This document shows positions 1-6,683 of a DNA stretch of 8,387 nucleotides, one piece after another. Made by a program: the position numbers and the translations under genes. The notes under the pieces were generated by a model. It was given only the letters and a program-made list of their open reading frames with translations, ran no database searches and was not told the origin of the DNA. The stretch is from Xanthobacteraceae bacterium (GTDB taxonomy: Bacteria > Pseudomonadota > Alphaproteobacteria > Rhizobiales > Xanthobacteraceae): NCBI GenBank assembly GCA_030037185.1, contig JASHRR010001102.1:1-8387 (forward strand). The letters run 5' to 3'. Position 1 is the first letter of the stretch; each line of letters starts with the position of its first letter.

Positions 1-2
1 AA

Positions 3-1040
3 TTCTTCAAGCCGCTTGCCATCGGCGCACCTGCACCGCTGCGCGACCTCCCGGTCCGGCTCGAACGCATGATCCATTTCGTGCCGCCGCACCTCGCGAA
101 GATGCGCCACAAGGTTAAAGACCTCATCCGCGAGGTCGATGTCGTGCTCGGCAATCTTGAGGACGCCGTTCCGGCCGATGCCAAAGAAGCGGCGCGCCGC
201 GGTTTCATCGAGATGGGCAAGGCACACGACTACGGTACCACCGGACTGTGGACCCGGATCAATGCCCTCAATTCGCCTTGGGTGCTCGATGACCTCCTCG
301 AGATCGTCGCCGCCATCGGCAACAAGCTCGACGTCATCATGCTGCCGAAGGTCGAGGGCGCGTGGGATATCCACTATCTCGACCAGCTGCTTGCCCAGCT
401 CGAGGCCCGCCATCAGGTTTCAAGGCCGATCCTCATCCACGCCATTCTGGAAACTGCGCAAGGCGTGAACAACGTCGAGACAATCGCAGCCGCCTCCCCA
501 CGCATGCACGGCATCAGCCTCGGTCCCGCGGATCTCGCGGCCTCGCGGGCGATGAAAACAACGCGCGTGGGCGGCGGGCATCCGCACTATCTGGTGCTCG
601 GTGACGCCGAAGCCGGCGGTGCGCCGGAGCGCGGCGTTCGCGCCGCCTTCCAGCAGGACCTGTGGCATTACACAATCGCGAGGATGGTGGACGCTTGCGC
701 AGCCGCAGGCATCAAGCCGTTCTATGGCCCATTTGGCGACTTTTCCGATCCGGCAGCTTGCGAAGCGCAATTTCGCAATTCCTTCCTCATGGGCTGCGTC
801 GGCGCATGGTCGCTGCATCCAACCCAAATCGAGATTGCCAAGCGCGTCTTCTCACCCGATCCGGCCGAAGTCGCGTTTGCAAACAAGATCCTCGCAGCCA
901 TGCCGGACGGCAGCGGCGCCGTGATGATCGACGGCAAGATGCAGGACGACGCAACCTGGAAACAAGCCAAGGTAGTGGTCGATCTTGCCCGCCTGGTGGC
1001 CGCCAAGGACCCGGCCGCCTCGGTGTTGTACGGATTGTGA
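3..1040 (+). CDS. Malyl-CoA lyase / CoA ester lyase (HpcH/HpaI family), 5' truncated by window edge
   Basis: The reading frame is open from the window edge, so the true start lies upstream; the first visible Met (position 69) is internal, because the 22 codons before it ([12 protein letters not shown]...) belong to the conserved N-terminus of this subfamily. The stop is TGA at 1038-1040. Counted from that Met, family motifs are NLEDAV (29-34), the RINALN segment with Arg63, LPKVEG with Lys94, ILETAQGV with the Mg-binding Glu128, [11 protein letters not shown] with Asp155, and SLHPTQI (248-254). Enzymes of this family reversibly cleave malyl-CoA, and often beta-methylmalyl-CoA, to glyoxylate plus acetyl-CoA or propionyl-CoA in the cytosol, linking glyoxylate, C1 or ethylmalonyl-CoA pathway metabolism. 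The motif order and the long [14 protein letters not shown] segment fit the longer Rhizobiales type and argue against a CitE citrate lyase subunit. The symbol is left blank because mcl, mclA and mclB cannot be told apart here. No pathway partner is visible in the window. Confidence 0.88.
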   Translation, partial: FFKPLAIGAPAPLRDLPVRLERMIHFVPPHLAKMRHKVKDLIREVDVVLGNLEDAVPADAKEAARRGFIEMGKAHDYGTTGLWTRINALNSPWVLDDLLEIVAAIGNKLDVIMLPKVEGAWDIHYLDQLLAQLEARHQVSRPILIHAILETAQGVNNVETIAAASPRMHGISLGPADLAASRAMKTTRVGGGHPHYLVLGDAEAGGAPERGVRAAFQQDLWHYTIARMVDACAAAGIKPFYGPFGDFSDPAACEAQFRNSFLMGCVGAWSLHPTQIEIAKRVFSPDPAEVAFANKILAAMPDGSGAVMIDGKMQDDATWKQAKVVVDLARLVAAKDPAASVLYGL

Positions 1041-1053
1041 GTTGCAACAAAAT

Positions 1054-1083
1054 TTGACTAACCGAACAGGTATCCAGCACAAT
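1054..1083 (+). promoter_or_regulatory. Possible sigma-70-type promoter for hspQ
   Basis: TTGACT (1054-1059) matches five of six -35 consensus bases. CACAAT (1078-1083), 18 bases further on, matches four of six -10 bases. The pair lies in the 95-base gap between the malyl-CoA lyase stop and the hspQ ATG and would give a leader of about 45 bases. I saw no convincing RpoH-type heat-shock promoter here, although one would be expected if hspQ is heat-induced as in enterobacteria. This is a consensus match only. Confidence 0.3.
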
Positions 1084-1135
1084 GGCAGGAGAGTGCCACA
1101 ATTCGGGCGTATGCTCTGCAGGATGGACGGGTAAC

Positions 1136-1471
1136 ATGAGTAAAATTCGGCGCGCGAAATATGCCATCGGCCAGGTCGTGCGGCACCGCCTCTATCCGTT
1201 CCGAGGCGTGGTGTTCGATATCGATCCGCTCTTCAGCAACACCGAGGAGTGGTACCAGTCCATTCCCTCGGAGGTGCGTCCTCACAAGGATCAGCCCTAT
1301 TATCACCTGTTCGCCGAGAACGCCGAAACCGAGTCTTATGTGGCCTACGTGTCGGAGCAGAATCTTTTGCCCGACGACTCCGGCGAGCCGGTCCGGCATC
1401 CGCAGGTTGCAGAGATTTTCGTGCGCGACGACGAGGGCAGCTACCGCCCGCGCAATTCGGTATTGAACTGA
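1136..1471 (+). CDS. hspQ: Heat shock protein HspQ (YccV-like, hemimethylated-DNA-binding domain)
   Basis: The product has 111 residues (E. coli HspQ is about 105) and is one YccV-like domain. Visible family features are the N-terminal YAIGQVVRHRLYPFRGVVFDIDP, the NTEEWYQSIP segment, RPHKDQPYYHLFAEN, and YVAYVSEQNLLPDDSGEPVRHP followed by an IF-containing end. In E. coli, HspQ binds hemimethylated oriC DNA, affects DnaA levels and acts as a specificity-enhancing factor for the Lon protease, so a role in protein quality control is likely here too. I chose the ATG at 1136 because conservation starts there (MSKIRRAKYAIGQ) and a purine-rich GGACGGG lies just upstream. An in-frame ATG at 1082 would add 18 residues that look nothing like the family. 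The gene stands alone and converges on the sensor kinase, with 31 bases between the two stop codons. Confidence 0.93.
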   Translation: MSKIRRAKYAIGQVVRHRLYPFRGVVFDIDPLFSNTEEWYQSIPSEVRPHKDQPYYHLFAENAETESYVAYVSEQNLLPDDSGEPVRHPQVAEIFVRDDEGSYRPRNSVLN

Positions 1472-1502
1472 GGGCGGGACGAGGCTTGTGGACGCCGGAA
1501 GG

Positions 1503-4500
1503 CTACCCTATTTCTGCGAGGATTTTCGTCGGAGCGGAAACAACCTGGGTGGGCTGAACGAGTTGAGTTGACCGGGGGTGGGCGAGTTCAAGTTTTCCTT
1601 CCGCCGAATTTTGTTCGAACTCCCAGGGCTCAAGCGCGTTCGCCGCCGGGCAGGTCAAGCGCCAGGTCAGCCCTGAGGGCGGATAATCGAGATCGACCCT
1701 ACCATCCACGCTGCGTTGGGCCATGGTCTCCATGACTACGGTGCCGAACCCGCGCCGCTCGGGCCGAGACACCGGCGGCCCGCCACGCTCGGTCCAGCTG
1801 ATGGTGAGAGTGCCGTCGGCGGCGCCCCAGCAGATATCGACGCGACCCGCATCCGTCGACAGCGCCCCGTATTTTCCGGCATTGGTGGCGAGTTCGTGGA
1901 GCGCGAGCCCGATCGCCTGCGCGGACGCTGCTCGCAACCGCAGCTGCGGGCCTTGGACCGCGATACGAGATCCAATGAGGTCGGCGAAGTGCGCGAGCTG
2001 GGCGTGGACCAGGTCTTTGATGTCTACCCCATTCCATTCATTGCGGATGAGGAGGTCCTGATTGGCCGAAAGCGCCTGGATGCGTTCAGAGAAGCGCTCG
2101 ATGAAACTTTCGGGGCTCTTGATGGCGGTCTGATGAGCGATGGCGTCGACGACGCTGAGCATGTTCTTGGCGCGATGATTGATTTCACGCATCAGGAGAT
2201 GCTCTTTTTCTTCGCGCTCCTTGCGCTCGGTGATGTCTTGAGCGGTGCCGGCCATGCTGACGGCCCGGCGCCCCGGCCCGACGCCCTCGAACTGAGCACG
2301 CCCCAGAGTCTCCACCCAGCGGATCGCGCCATCCCGCCGCTGGACGCGGAACTCGGTCGCAGTGTGTTTCGGATCGAAGGGGTCGAGGGATGCCTCCAAG
2401 GCTGCCCCAACCATTTGGGCGTCGTCCGGATGCACCCGCTTCAAGACCTCCTCGACAGAGGCCTCATGGTGGATAAAATCGAAAATTTCCTGACAGCGCG
2501 GGTCTCCCGAGAGGATGTGTTGAAGGGGATCATATTGCCAGGACCCGAGCTGGGCTGCCTCAAGGGCAAGCTGAAGGCGATCTTTGCTCGCTTTCAAGTC
2601 CTCCTGCGCCTGCTTGCGGGCGTCGATATCCTGGATCACCGCCATGTGGCGCAATGGCCGCCCGAAATCGTCGCGGATAACGTTCACAGTCGTACGTGCC
2701 CACACGGCCTTACCGTCCTTGCGGACATAGCGCTTCTCCACGTCGAACTCTGACTCCCCGGCGTCGAGGCGGCGGCACAACTCACGGTCGAGAGCGAGGT
2801 CGTCCGGATACGTAATGTCGTATACCGACCGGCCAAACAGTTCGGCTTCGCTGTAGTCCACGAATTTGCACATGGCGGCGTTGGCCCGCAGGAACCGACC
2901 GCTTCCCGGCTCGACCTCGATCTTGCCGACGCTGCTCAAGTCGAACATCGCACGGAATATCGCTTCGCTCTCGCGCAGAGCGGCTTCGGCACGTTTGAGG
3001 GTGGTGATGTCGCTGCCTGCGCAGACCAGCCCAACGACTTTGCCCTCGCTCCACTCCGGCTTCAGGCGGCAGTGCAAGAATTGCGGTTCGCCGATTTCGC
3101 CAGGCACTTCCAGTTCGAATTCGACTGCATTGCCGGCGAGGCACTCGCGGACATAAGGCTCGACGATCGCATACGCCTTGTCACCGATCACCTCGGGGAA
3201 ACGTTTGCCGATCACTTGCGCGGGCGTAGCGGCGAACGGCGTCGTGAGCCGCCCCGCACCGTGCCTGTTGATGAACTTGTAGCGGAGTTCTGCGTCCAAG
3301 TGGACGATCCCGACCGGCGCATTGTCGGTGACAAGCCGCAGTTGGTGCTCGCTCTCGCGCAGAGCGGCTTCGGCACGTTTGAGCCCGGTGATGTCGATGC
3401 TTGCCCCGACCAGTCCGACAACTTCGCCGTCCCTCCACTCCGGCTCGAAGCAGACATGCATGAATTGCGGTTCGCGGGCCGCGAAAGGCAGTTCGATGTC
3501 GAACTCGACCCGCTTGCCGGCGAGGCACTCACGGGAATAAGGCTCGATAATCGCCCAGGATTTTTTGTCGGCGACTTCCGGGATGCGTTTGCCTGCAACT
3601 TGCTCGGAGGTAAGGCCACGCCGCTCTGCATAGGTCCTGTTGACGAACTTGTACCGTAGTTCGGTATCGCAGTGCACGATGCAGGCAGGGGCGCTGTTGG
3701 TGACAAGCTGCAGTTGGCGTTCGCTCTCGCGCAGCGAATCCTCCGCCGCCTGGCGCTTGGCGGCGGTCTCGCGCAGCTCCGCCATCAGCGCGTTGATCTC
3801 GGCGAGAGGCGTTTTGCTTGGCGGCAGCGGGTTGCCCTCTGCCATGGCGATCGCCGCTCGAGCGGCGTGGCCGATCGAGCGGGCGATGATCCGGCCCAGC
3901 CATGACGCCAAAGCAACCACCAGCGCCAACGTCAGCAATGCCGTCAAGCCGATGGTCCGCCACAGCGCCCGGACCGGGGCTTCGAGCACGGCCGTGGGTT
4001 CCCACACGGAGGTTTCCCAGCCGGTCAATTCAGACCGCGCATATGCTGCCAGCGATGATCGCCCTGCGGAGTCGACAAATTCGAACTGGCCGCCGGGTCC
4101 GGGACGATGCCGCTGCAAGCGCGGCAGCTCCTGGCCGACCACCCCATCCTGAGGATCGGACGTCGCCACGATATGGTGGGCGACGTCGGCAACCGCCACA
4201 TGCCAGGCTGGGGGCATTTCATTTGCGGCGACCAGGCGTTCGAGGGTGCCCGGATCGGGCGACCTGACGAGGGCGTAGCGGCTCTCGGCGTCGATCTCTA
4301 CGGGCACGATGATGCCGAACATAAACTGTTTAAGGGGCCCCACGAACACGCCGGTGACTTGCGGCTTACCTGTGGCGAGAGCCTTCTGCGCAGGTTCTAA
4401 AACACCGGCCTCTTCCATCGAGGTCCCAAACGGCACCCAGGTGTTGACGAGCGGGTGCAGGTCGCGGTCGATGAGCGCGATATTGCCGTTTCGGTCCAGC

Positions 4501-5402
4501 GCGAGCGAAGCCTCGGCCTGACGCTGAAAGGCGGCAAAGTCGCCCTGGCGCAACGACGGCGAGGCCGCCAATGCCTCCAATCTCCTGATCTCGCCGATGA
4601 TGTCGCGATCAATCTCCGCCGACAGAGTACGCGCCTCGCCGCTCAACTCCTTTCGGACCTCGTCGAACTGCGCGTCACCGATCTTCAGTCCTGTGTACAC
4701 GCCAAACAGCAGGAGCGGCGCCACGATTGCGCATCCGAGTATGGCGAGGAGATGCCACGACGGCCGGGGCTTGCGGAACGCAGGCATCGCTCCGATCCCG
4801 ATGATGATCCCGCTGGCGATGCTGAGCAGGCAAACGGCGGTCGGCAGCGCGGCCGGGCTGACTGAGGCCGAGCCATAGAGCGTGTCGATGCCGGTCAGGT
4901 AACCGAGCAGGACGAACACCGCGATCGCGCCGGCGAGGCAGCCAAGCAGAGTGGCGGCGCGGCGATGCCGCTCCAAGCAGCCGAGCGCGAGCGAGCCGCC
5001 CGCGAGCGCCAATGCCAGTGTCCCCGCGTCTGCGATCCGGAAGTGGGCCGCCGTTATCCGCAACGACGGCTCCCCAGGAGCCAGCCAGCGGTCGACGGCA
5101 GGTTCAACATTGAAAAGGACGCCGACCAAACCGAGGGCCGCGAGCGCCGCCACCGCGAGACCGACCGCGAATGCAATGCGCGAGCCGTTGCCGGGGTACA
5201 CCAGGGCGAGGCCGAGGGCCGCGAGGCACAGCGCCATCACCGGCCTCGCGGTGGCGAAGCCTGAGCCCCAACTCGACAGCAGCGGCAGCGACGCACCCCA
5301 GCCGACAAGCGCAACAGCGGCTATTGTTGCCGCAACAATGCCAGCAAATTGACTCGCGCGTTGTCTCTTGGGGCGGCCGGCCGGGCCAACAAACGACGTC
5401 AC
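1503..5402 (-). CDS. Membrane-bound multi-PAS HWE-family sensor histidine kinase
   Basis: About 1299 residues from the GTG at 5402. In order: seven hydrophobic spans (about 19-42, 48-69, 75-97, 127-143, 149-169, 185-206, 216-239); a periplasmic Cache-like sensor (about 240-478); an eighth span (479-503); a HAMP-like linker (504-555); four PAS domains (about 562-674, 682-804, 812-931, 939-1062); and an HWE kinase module (1063-1254). The catalytic part has the phospho-acceptor box LLMREINHRAKNML with His1076, the N-box HELATNAGKYGALS with Asn1174, and ISWTERGGPPV, which supplies the W and E naming the family (Trp1203, Glu1205). HWE kinases autophosphorylate and usually pass phosphate to detached or single-domain receivers. 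No response regulator is in view, so it looks orphan here. No LOV cysteine motif (NCRFLQ) is present in the PAS domains. I preferred GTG 5402 because GGAG stands five bases upstream and the first membrane span follows soon after; the ATG at 5660 lies inside a neighbouring pseudogene. A tail of about 45 residues follows the usual end of the module. Ligand unknown. Confidence 0.9.
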   Translation of the reverse strand: MTSFVGPAGRPKRQRASQFAGIVAATIAAVALVGWGASLPLLSSWGSGFATARPVMALCLAALGLALVYPGNGSRIAFAVGLAVAALAALGLVGVLFNVEPAVDRWLAPGEPSLRITAAHFRIADAGTLALALAGGSLALGCLERHRRAATLLGCLAGAIAVFVLLGYLTGIDTLYGSASVSPAALPTAVCLLSIASGIIIGIGAMPAFRKPRPSWHLLAILGCAIVAPLLLFGVYTGLKIGDAQFDEVRKELSGEARTLSAEIDRDIIGEIRRLEALAASPSLRQGDFAAFQRQAEASLALDRNGNIALIDRDLHPLVNTWVPFGTSMEEAGVLEPAQKALATGKPQVTGVFVGPLKQFMFGIIVPVEIDAESRYALVRSPDPGTLERLVAANEMPPAWHVAVADVAHHIVATSDPQDGVVGQELPRLQRHRPGPGGQFEFVDSAGRSSLAAYARSELTGWETSVWEPTAVLEAPVRALWRTIGLTALLTLALVVALASWLGRIIARSIGHAARAAIAMAEGNPLPPSKTPLAEINALMAELRETAAKRQAAEDSLRESERQLQLVTNSAPACIVHCDTELRYKFVNRTYAERRGLTSEQVAGKRIPEVADKKSWAIIEPYSRECLAGKRVEFDIELPFAAREPQFMHVCFEPEWRDGEVVGLVGASIDITGLKRAEAALRESEHQLRLVTDNAPVGIVHLDAELRYKFINRHGAGRLTTPFAATPAQVIGKRFPEVIGDKAYAIVEPYVRECLAGNAVEFELEVPGEIGEPQFLHCRLKPEWSEGKVVGLVCAGSDITTLKRAEAALRESEAIFRAMFDLSSVGKIEVEPGSGRFLRANAAMCKFVDYSEAELFGRSVYDITYPDDLALDRELCRRLDAGESEFDVEKRYVRKDGKAVWARTTVNVIRDDFGRPLRHMAVIQDIDARKQAQEDLKASKDRLQLALEAAQLGSWQYDPLQHILSGDPRCQEIFDFIHHEASVEEVLKRVHPDDAQMVGAALEASLDPFDPKHTATEFRVQRRDGAIRWVETLGRAQFEGVGPGRRAVSMAGTAQDITERKEREEKEHLLMREINHRAKNMLSVVDAIAHQTAIKSPESFIERFSERIQALSANQDLLIRNEWNGVDIKDLVHAQLAHFADLIGSRIAVQGPQLRLRAASAQAIGLALHELATNAGKYGALSTDAGRVDICWGAADGTLTISWTERGGPPVSRPERRGFGTVVMETMAQRSVDGRVDLDYPPSGLTWRLTCPAANALEPWEFEQNSAEGKLELAHPRSTQLVQPTQVVSAPTKILAEIG
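2965..3383 (-). repeat. Internal PAS-linker direct repeat within the kinase gene
   Basis: A 35-base run is identical at 2965-2999 and 3349-3383, 384 bases (128 codons) apart. It encodes the linker LKRAEAALRESE that follows PAS1 and PAS2. A shorter match begins near 3720, before PAS1. The flanking protein blocks also repeat: ELRYKF, GKR-PEV, EPY-RECLAG--VEF, EPQF-H and EW--G-VVGLV. This is an in-frame tandem duplication of one PAS unit inside the gene. Confidence 0.8.
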
Positions 5403-5411
5403 ATAGGCTCC
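5403..5411 (-). promoter_or_regulatory. Ribosome binding site that decides the kinase start
   Basis: On the minus strand GGAG (5411-5408) is followed by five bases (CCTAT) and then GTG at 5402-5400. No comparable site precedes the other in-frame candidates checked (GTG at 5435, tandem GTGs at 5576 and 5573, ATG at 5660). The spacing is slightly short but workable. Confidence 0.55.
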
Positions 5412-5508
5412 AGTAGTCAGAAGCGCAGCGGTCACGCGCGGACCAAGGTCGAAACCTGTCCAGCAACGTTTCTCAACAGAAGCGGTTGCGCGATCAGGCC
5501 GTGTCTTC

Positions 5509-5523
5509 GCAAAAATTTTGCCA
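5509..5523 (-). promoter_or_regulatory. Candidate sigma-54 (RpoN) -24/-12 promoter for the HWE kinase
   Basis: Read on the minus strand, TGGC (5523-5520) and TTGC (5512-5509) have the GG and GC dinucleotides exactly 10 bases apart, as in the sigma-54 consensus TGGCAC-N5-TTGC. The AT-rich spacer is AAAATTT. Transcription would start near 5497, giving a leader of about 95 bases before the GTG at 5402. The site lies in the only non-coding stretch between the decayed upstream kinase and the intact one. Part of the match comes from a 13-base palindrome, GCAAAAATTTTGC, so a different protein site is possible. Confidence 0.4.
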
Positions 5524-5530
5524 GAGTCGG

Positions 5531-5546
5531 AACATTTTGGAATGTT
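5531..5546. promoter_or_regulatory. Inverted repeat upstream of the kinase promoter, possible operator
   Basis: AACATT (5531-5536) and AATGTT (5541-5546) form a perfect 6-base dyad around TTGG. It lies just upstream of the candidate -24 element, in an AT-richer island of an otherwise GC-rich region. The position would suit a regulator binding site, but no factor can be named. The stem is too short and lacks the T-run needed for a terminator. Confidence 0.3.
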
Positions 5547-5614
5547 GGGAATTGGTTTGCGTTGCGCACACACCACTGGGTAGCGGCAAGCTCCGCCGGA
5601 AGGACGACCACAGC

Positions 5615-6340
5615 TTATCTCAGTCCCCGAAGGTCGTCGCCGGCCGAGCCCCCATCCCACTGCGCTGCGCCAAGCGCTTCCACAACTACGGTGCCGAACC
5701 CGCGCTGCTTCAGCTGAGACGCCGGCGGCCCCTCGCGCTCGGTCCAGCTCATCGCGAAGGCCTCACCGTCGGTCGTCCGTGAGAGACGCACACGACCTCT
5801 GCCCGATGGCCTGCGCGGAACGTTTGAGGCACAGCCTGGGGCCATCCCCGACGATCCGAGAATCAATGAGGTCGGCGAAAATGTGTGAGCTGGCGCGGGT
5901 CAGGTCCGCGGTCTTCACCCCGCCCCGGTCGCTGCGCACCACAGGTTTTGCTTGGCCGAAAGCGCCTGAATGCGTTCGCAGAAGCGCTCGCTGAAACCTT
6001 CGGGGATTCGGGTGGCTGTCTGGTGGGCGATCGAGTTCACACCGCTGAACGTTCTTGTCGCGATGGTTGACCTCGCGCATCAGAAGATGCACGTCCTTGC
6101 GCTCGGTAATGTCCTGGTCGGTACCGGTGACGCACGTTGCTCGCACCGGGTGTCCTCGAAATAAGCAAGCCAATGCCGCGCCACCCAGCTGACCTTGCCG
6201 TCTGCCCGCCGAACCCGGTAGTCGATCGCGTGGGAGTTCGGATCCCGCGGGATGGAGCGCCGTCAGCTGTAACGTCGGCGGATCGTACCGCCACCATCCG
6301 AGCTGGGCGGTGCGGTGAGCAAATTGCGTCCACGACGCCG
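5615..6340 (-). pseudogene. Decayed HWE histidine kinase (PAS + HWE module), tandem paralogue of the intact kinase
   Basis: Kinase fragments lie in different minus-strand frames: AQLGWWRYDP (PAS start), DYRVRRADGKVSWVARHW (PAS strands), TDQDITERK plus HLLMREVNHRDKNV (H-box), SIAHQTATRIPEGFSERF and ERIQALSAKQNL (helix after the H-box, which then hits a TGA), HIFADLIDSRIVGDGPRL, and AMSWTEREGPP plus RGFGTVVVEAL (WxE and G-box). Aligned to the intact kinase at 1680-2580, the offset falls stepwise from 3950 (5687 vs 1737) to 3891, 3890, 3888, 3876, 3869 and 3753. The net deletions are therefore 59, 1, 2, 12, 7 and 116 bases, and all but the 12 shift the frame. The 59-base loss removes the N-box, needed for ATP binding, so no working kinase can be made. 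The N-terminal boundary near 6340 is where similarity fades; any sensor part is gone or unrecognisable. Confidence 0.85.
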
Positions 6341-6683
6341 GGCATGTTTGTTGGCGCGTAGCGACCAGCCGACTCGCCGTTCGCCGCCGTCTTGTCACTC
6401 CCGCTTCGCGCCGATTCGCGCACCGCCTTGCCCAACCAGCCAGGGCTCAGGACCTGCTTCAGCTTGTTTGATGGCCGCCTCATGCGCAAGCACTCCAGCA
6501 GCGAGGGGGGGCGGCCGGGCGACCGCATGTCACGCCTGACGGCGACACCCAGCTGCAGCTGTAAGGCGACGTCCATCACCTGGCGACGGCTCGCCGCGCG
6601 CGGGTTATCGCCGATGACCGCGCCGCCTCGGGCCAATTCTACGCTGCCGGGCCGTGCGCAAGCTGGTATGTTTGGTGAAGCCA
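6341..6683. other. Unassigned stretch between the kinase pseudogene and the Bug protein gene
   Basis: Several frames are open here on both strands, as GC-rich DNA allows, but none of the translations shows a recognisable domain, signal peptide or membrane segment. A 7-base G run lies at 6505-6511. A minus-strand frame runs through it into the pseudogene, so it may be the eroded 5' part of the dead kinase, or a promoter region for the downstream gene. I found no convincing -35/-10 pair and no repeats or transposase remnants. Confidence 0.4.

Noticed and set aside
1041..1048. GTTGCAAC palindrome right after the malyl-CoA lyase stop, as a terminator or operator
   Set aside because: Eight bases with no loop cannot form a hairpin, and no T-run follows that would support termination. 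There is no repeated half-site to support an operator.
1082..1135. Upstream ATG extending HspQ by 18 residues
   Set aside because: The extension has no similarity to HspQ N-termini and would overlap the putative promoter's transcription start; ATG 1136 has the better purine-rich upstream site.
1472..1502. Terminator between hspQ and the convergent kinase gene
   Set aside because: I found no stem of useful length with a T-run in the 31-base gap.
1716..2753. Long open frame of 345 codons on the plus strand inside the kinase gene
   Set aside because: It lies entirely antisense to the HWE and PAS coding region, whose motifs are unambiguous; long antisense frames are expected in DNA with such a strong third-position G/C bias. 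Its translation shows no family features.
1503..5402. Reading the kinase as a LOV-type blue-light HWE kinase
   Set aside because: None of the four PAS domains contains the flavin-binding NCRFLQ cysteine motif, so photosensing of that type is not supported.
5763..6398. 211-codon minus-strand frame as an intact gene
   Set aside because: It contains kinase motifs only in patches. The matching helices after the H-box and the PAS strands are in other frames, so it is a chance join across frameshifts of the pseudogene.
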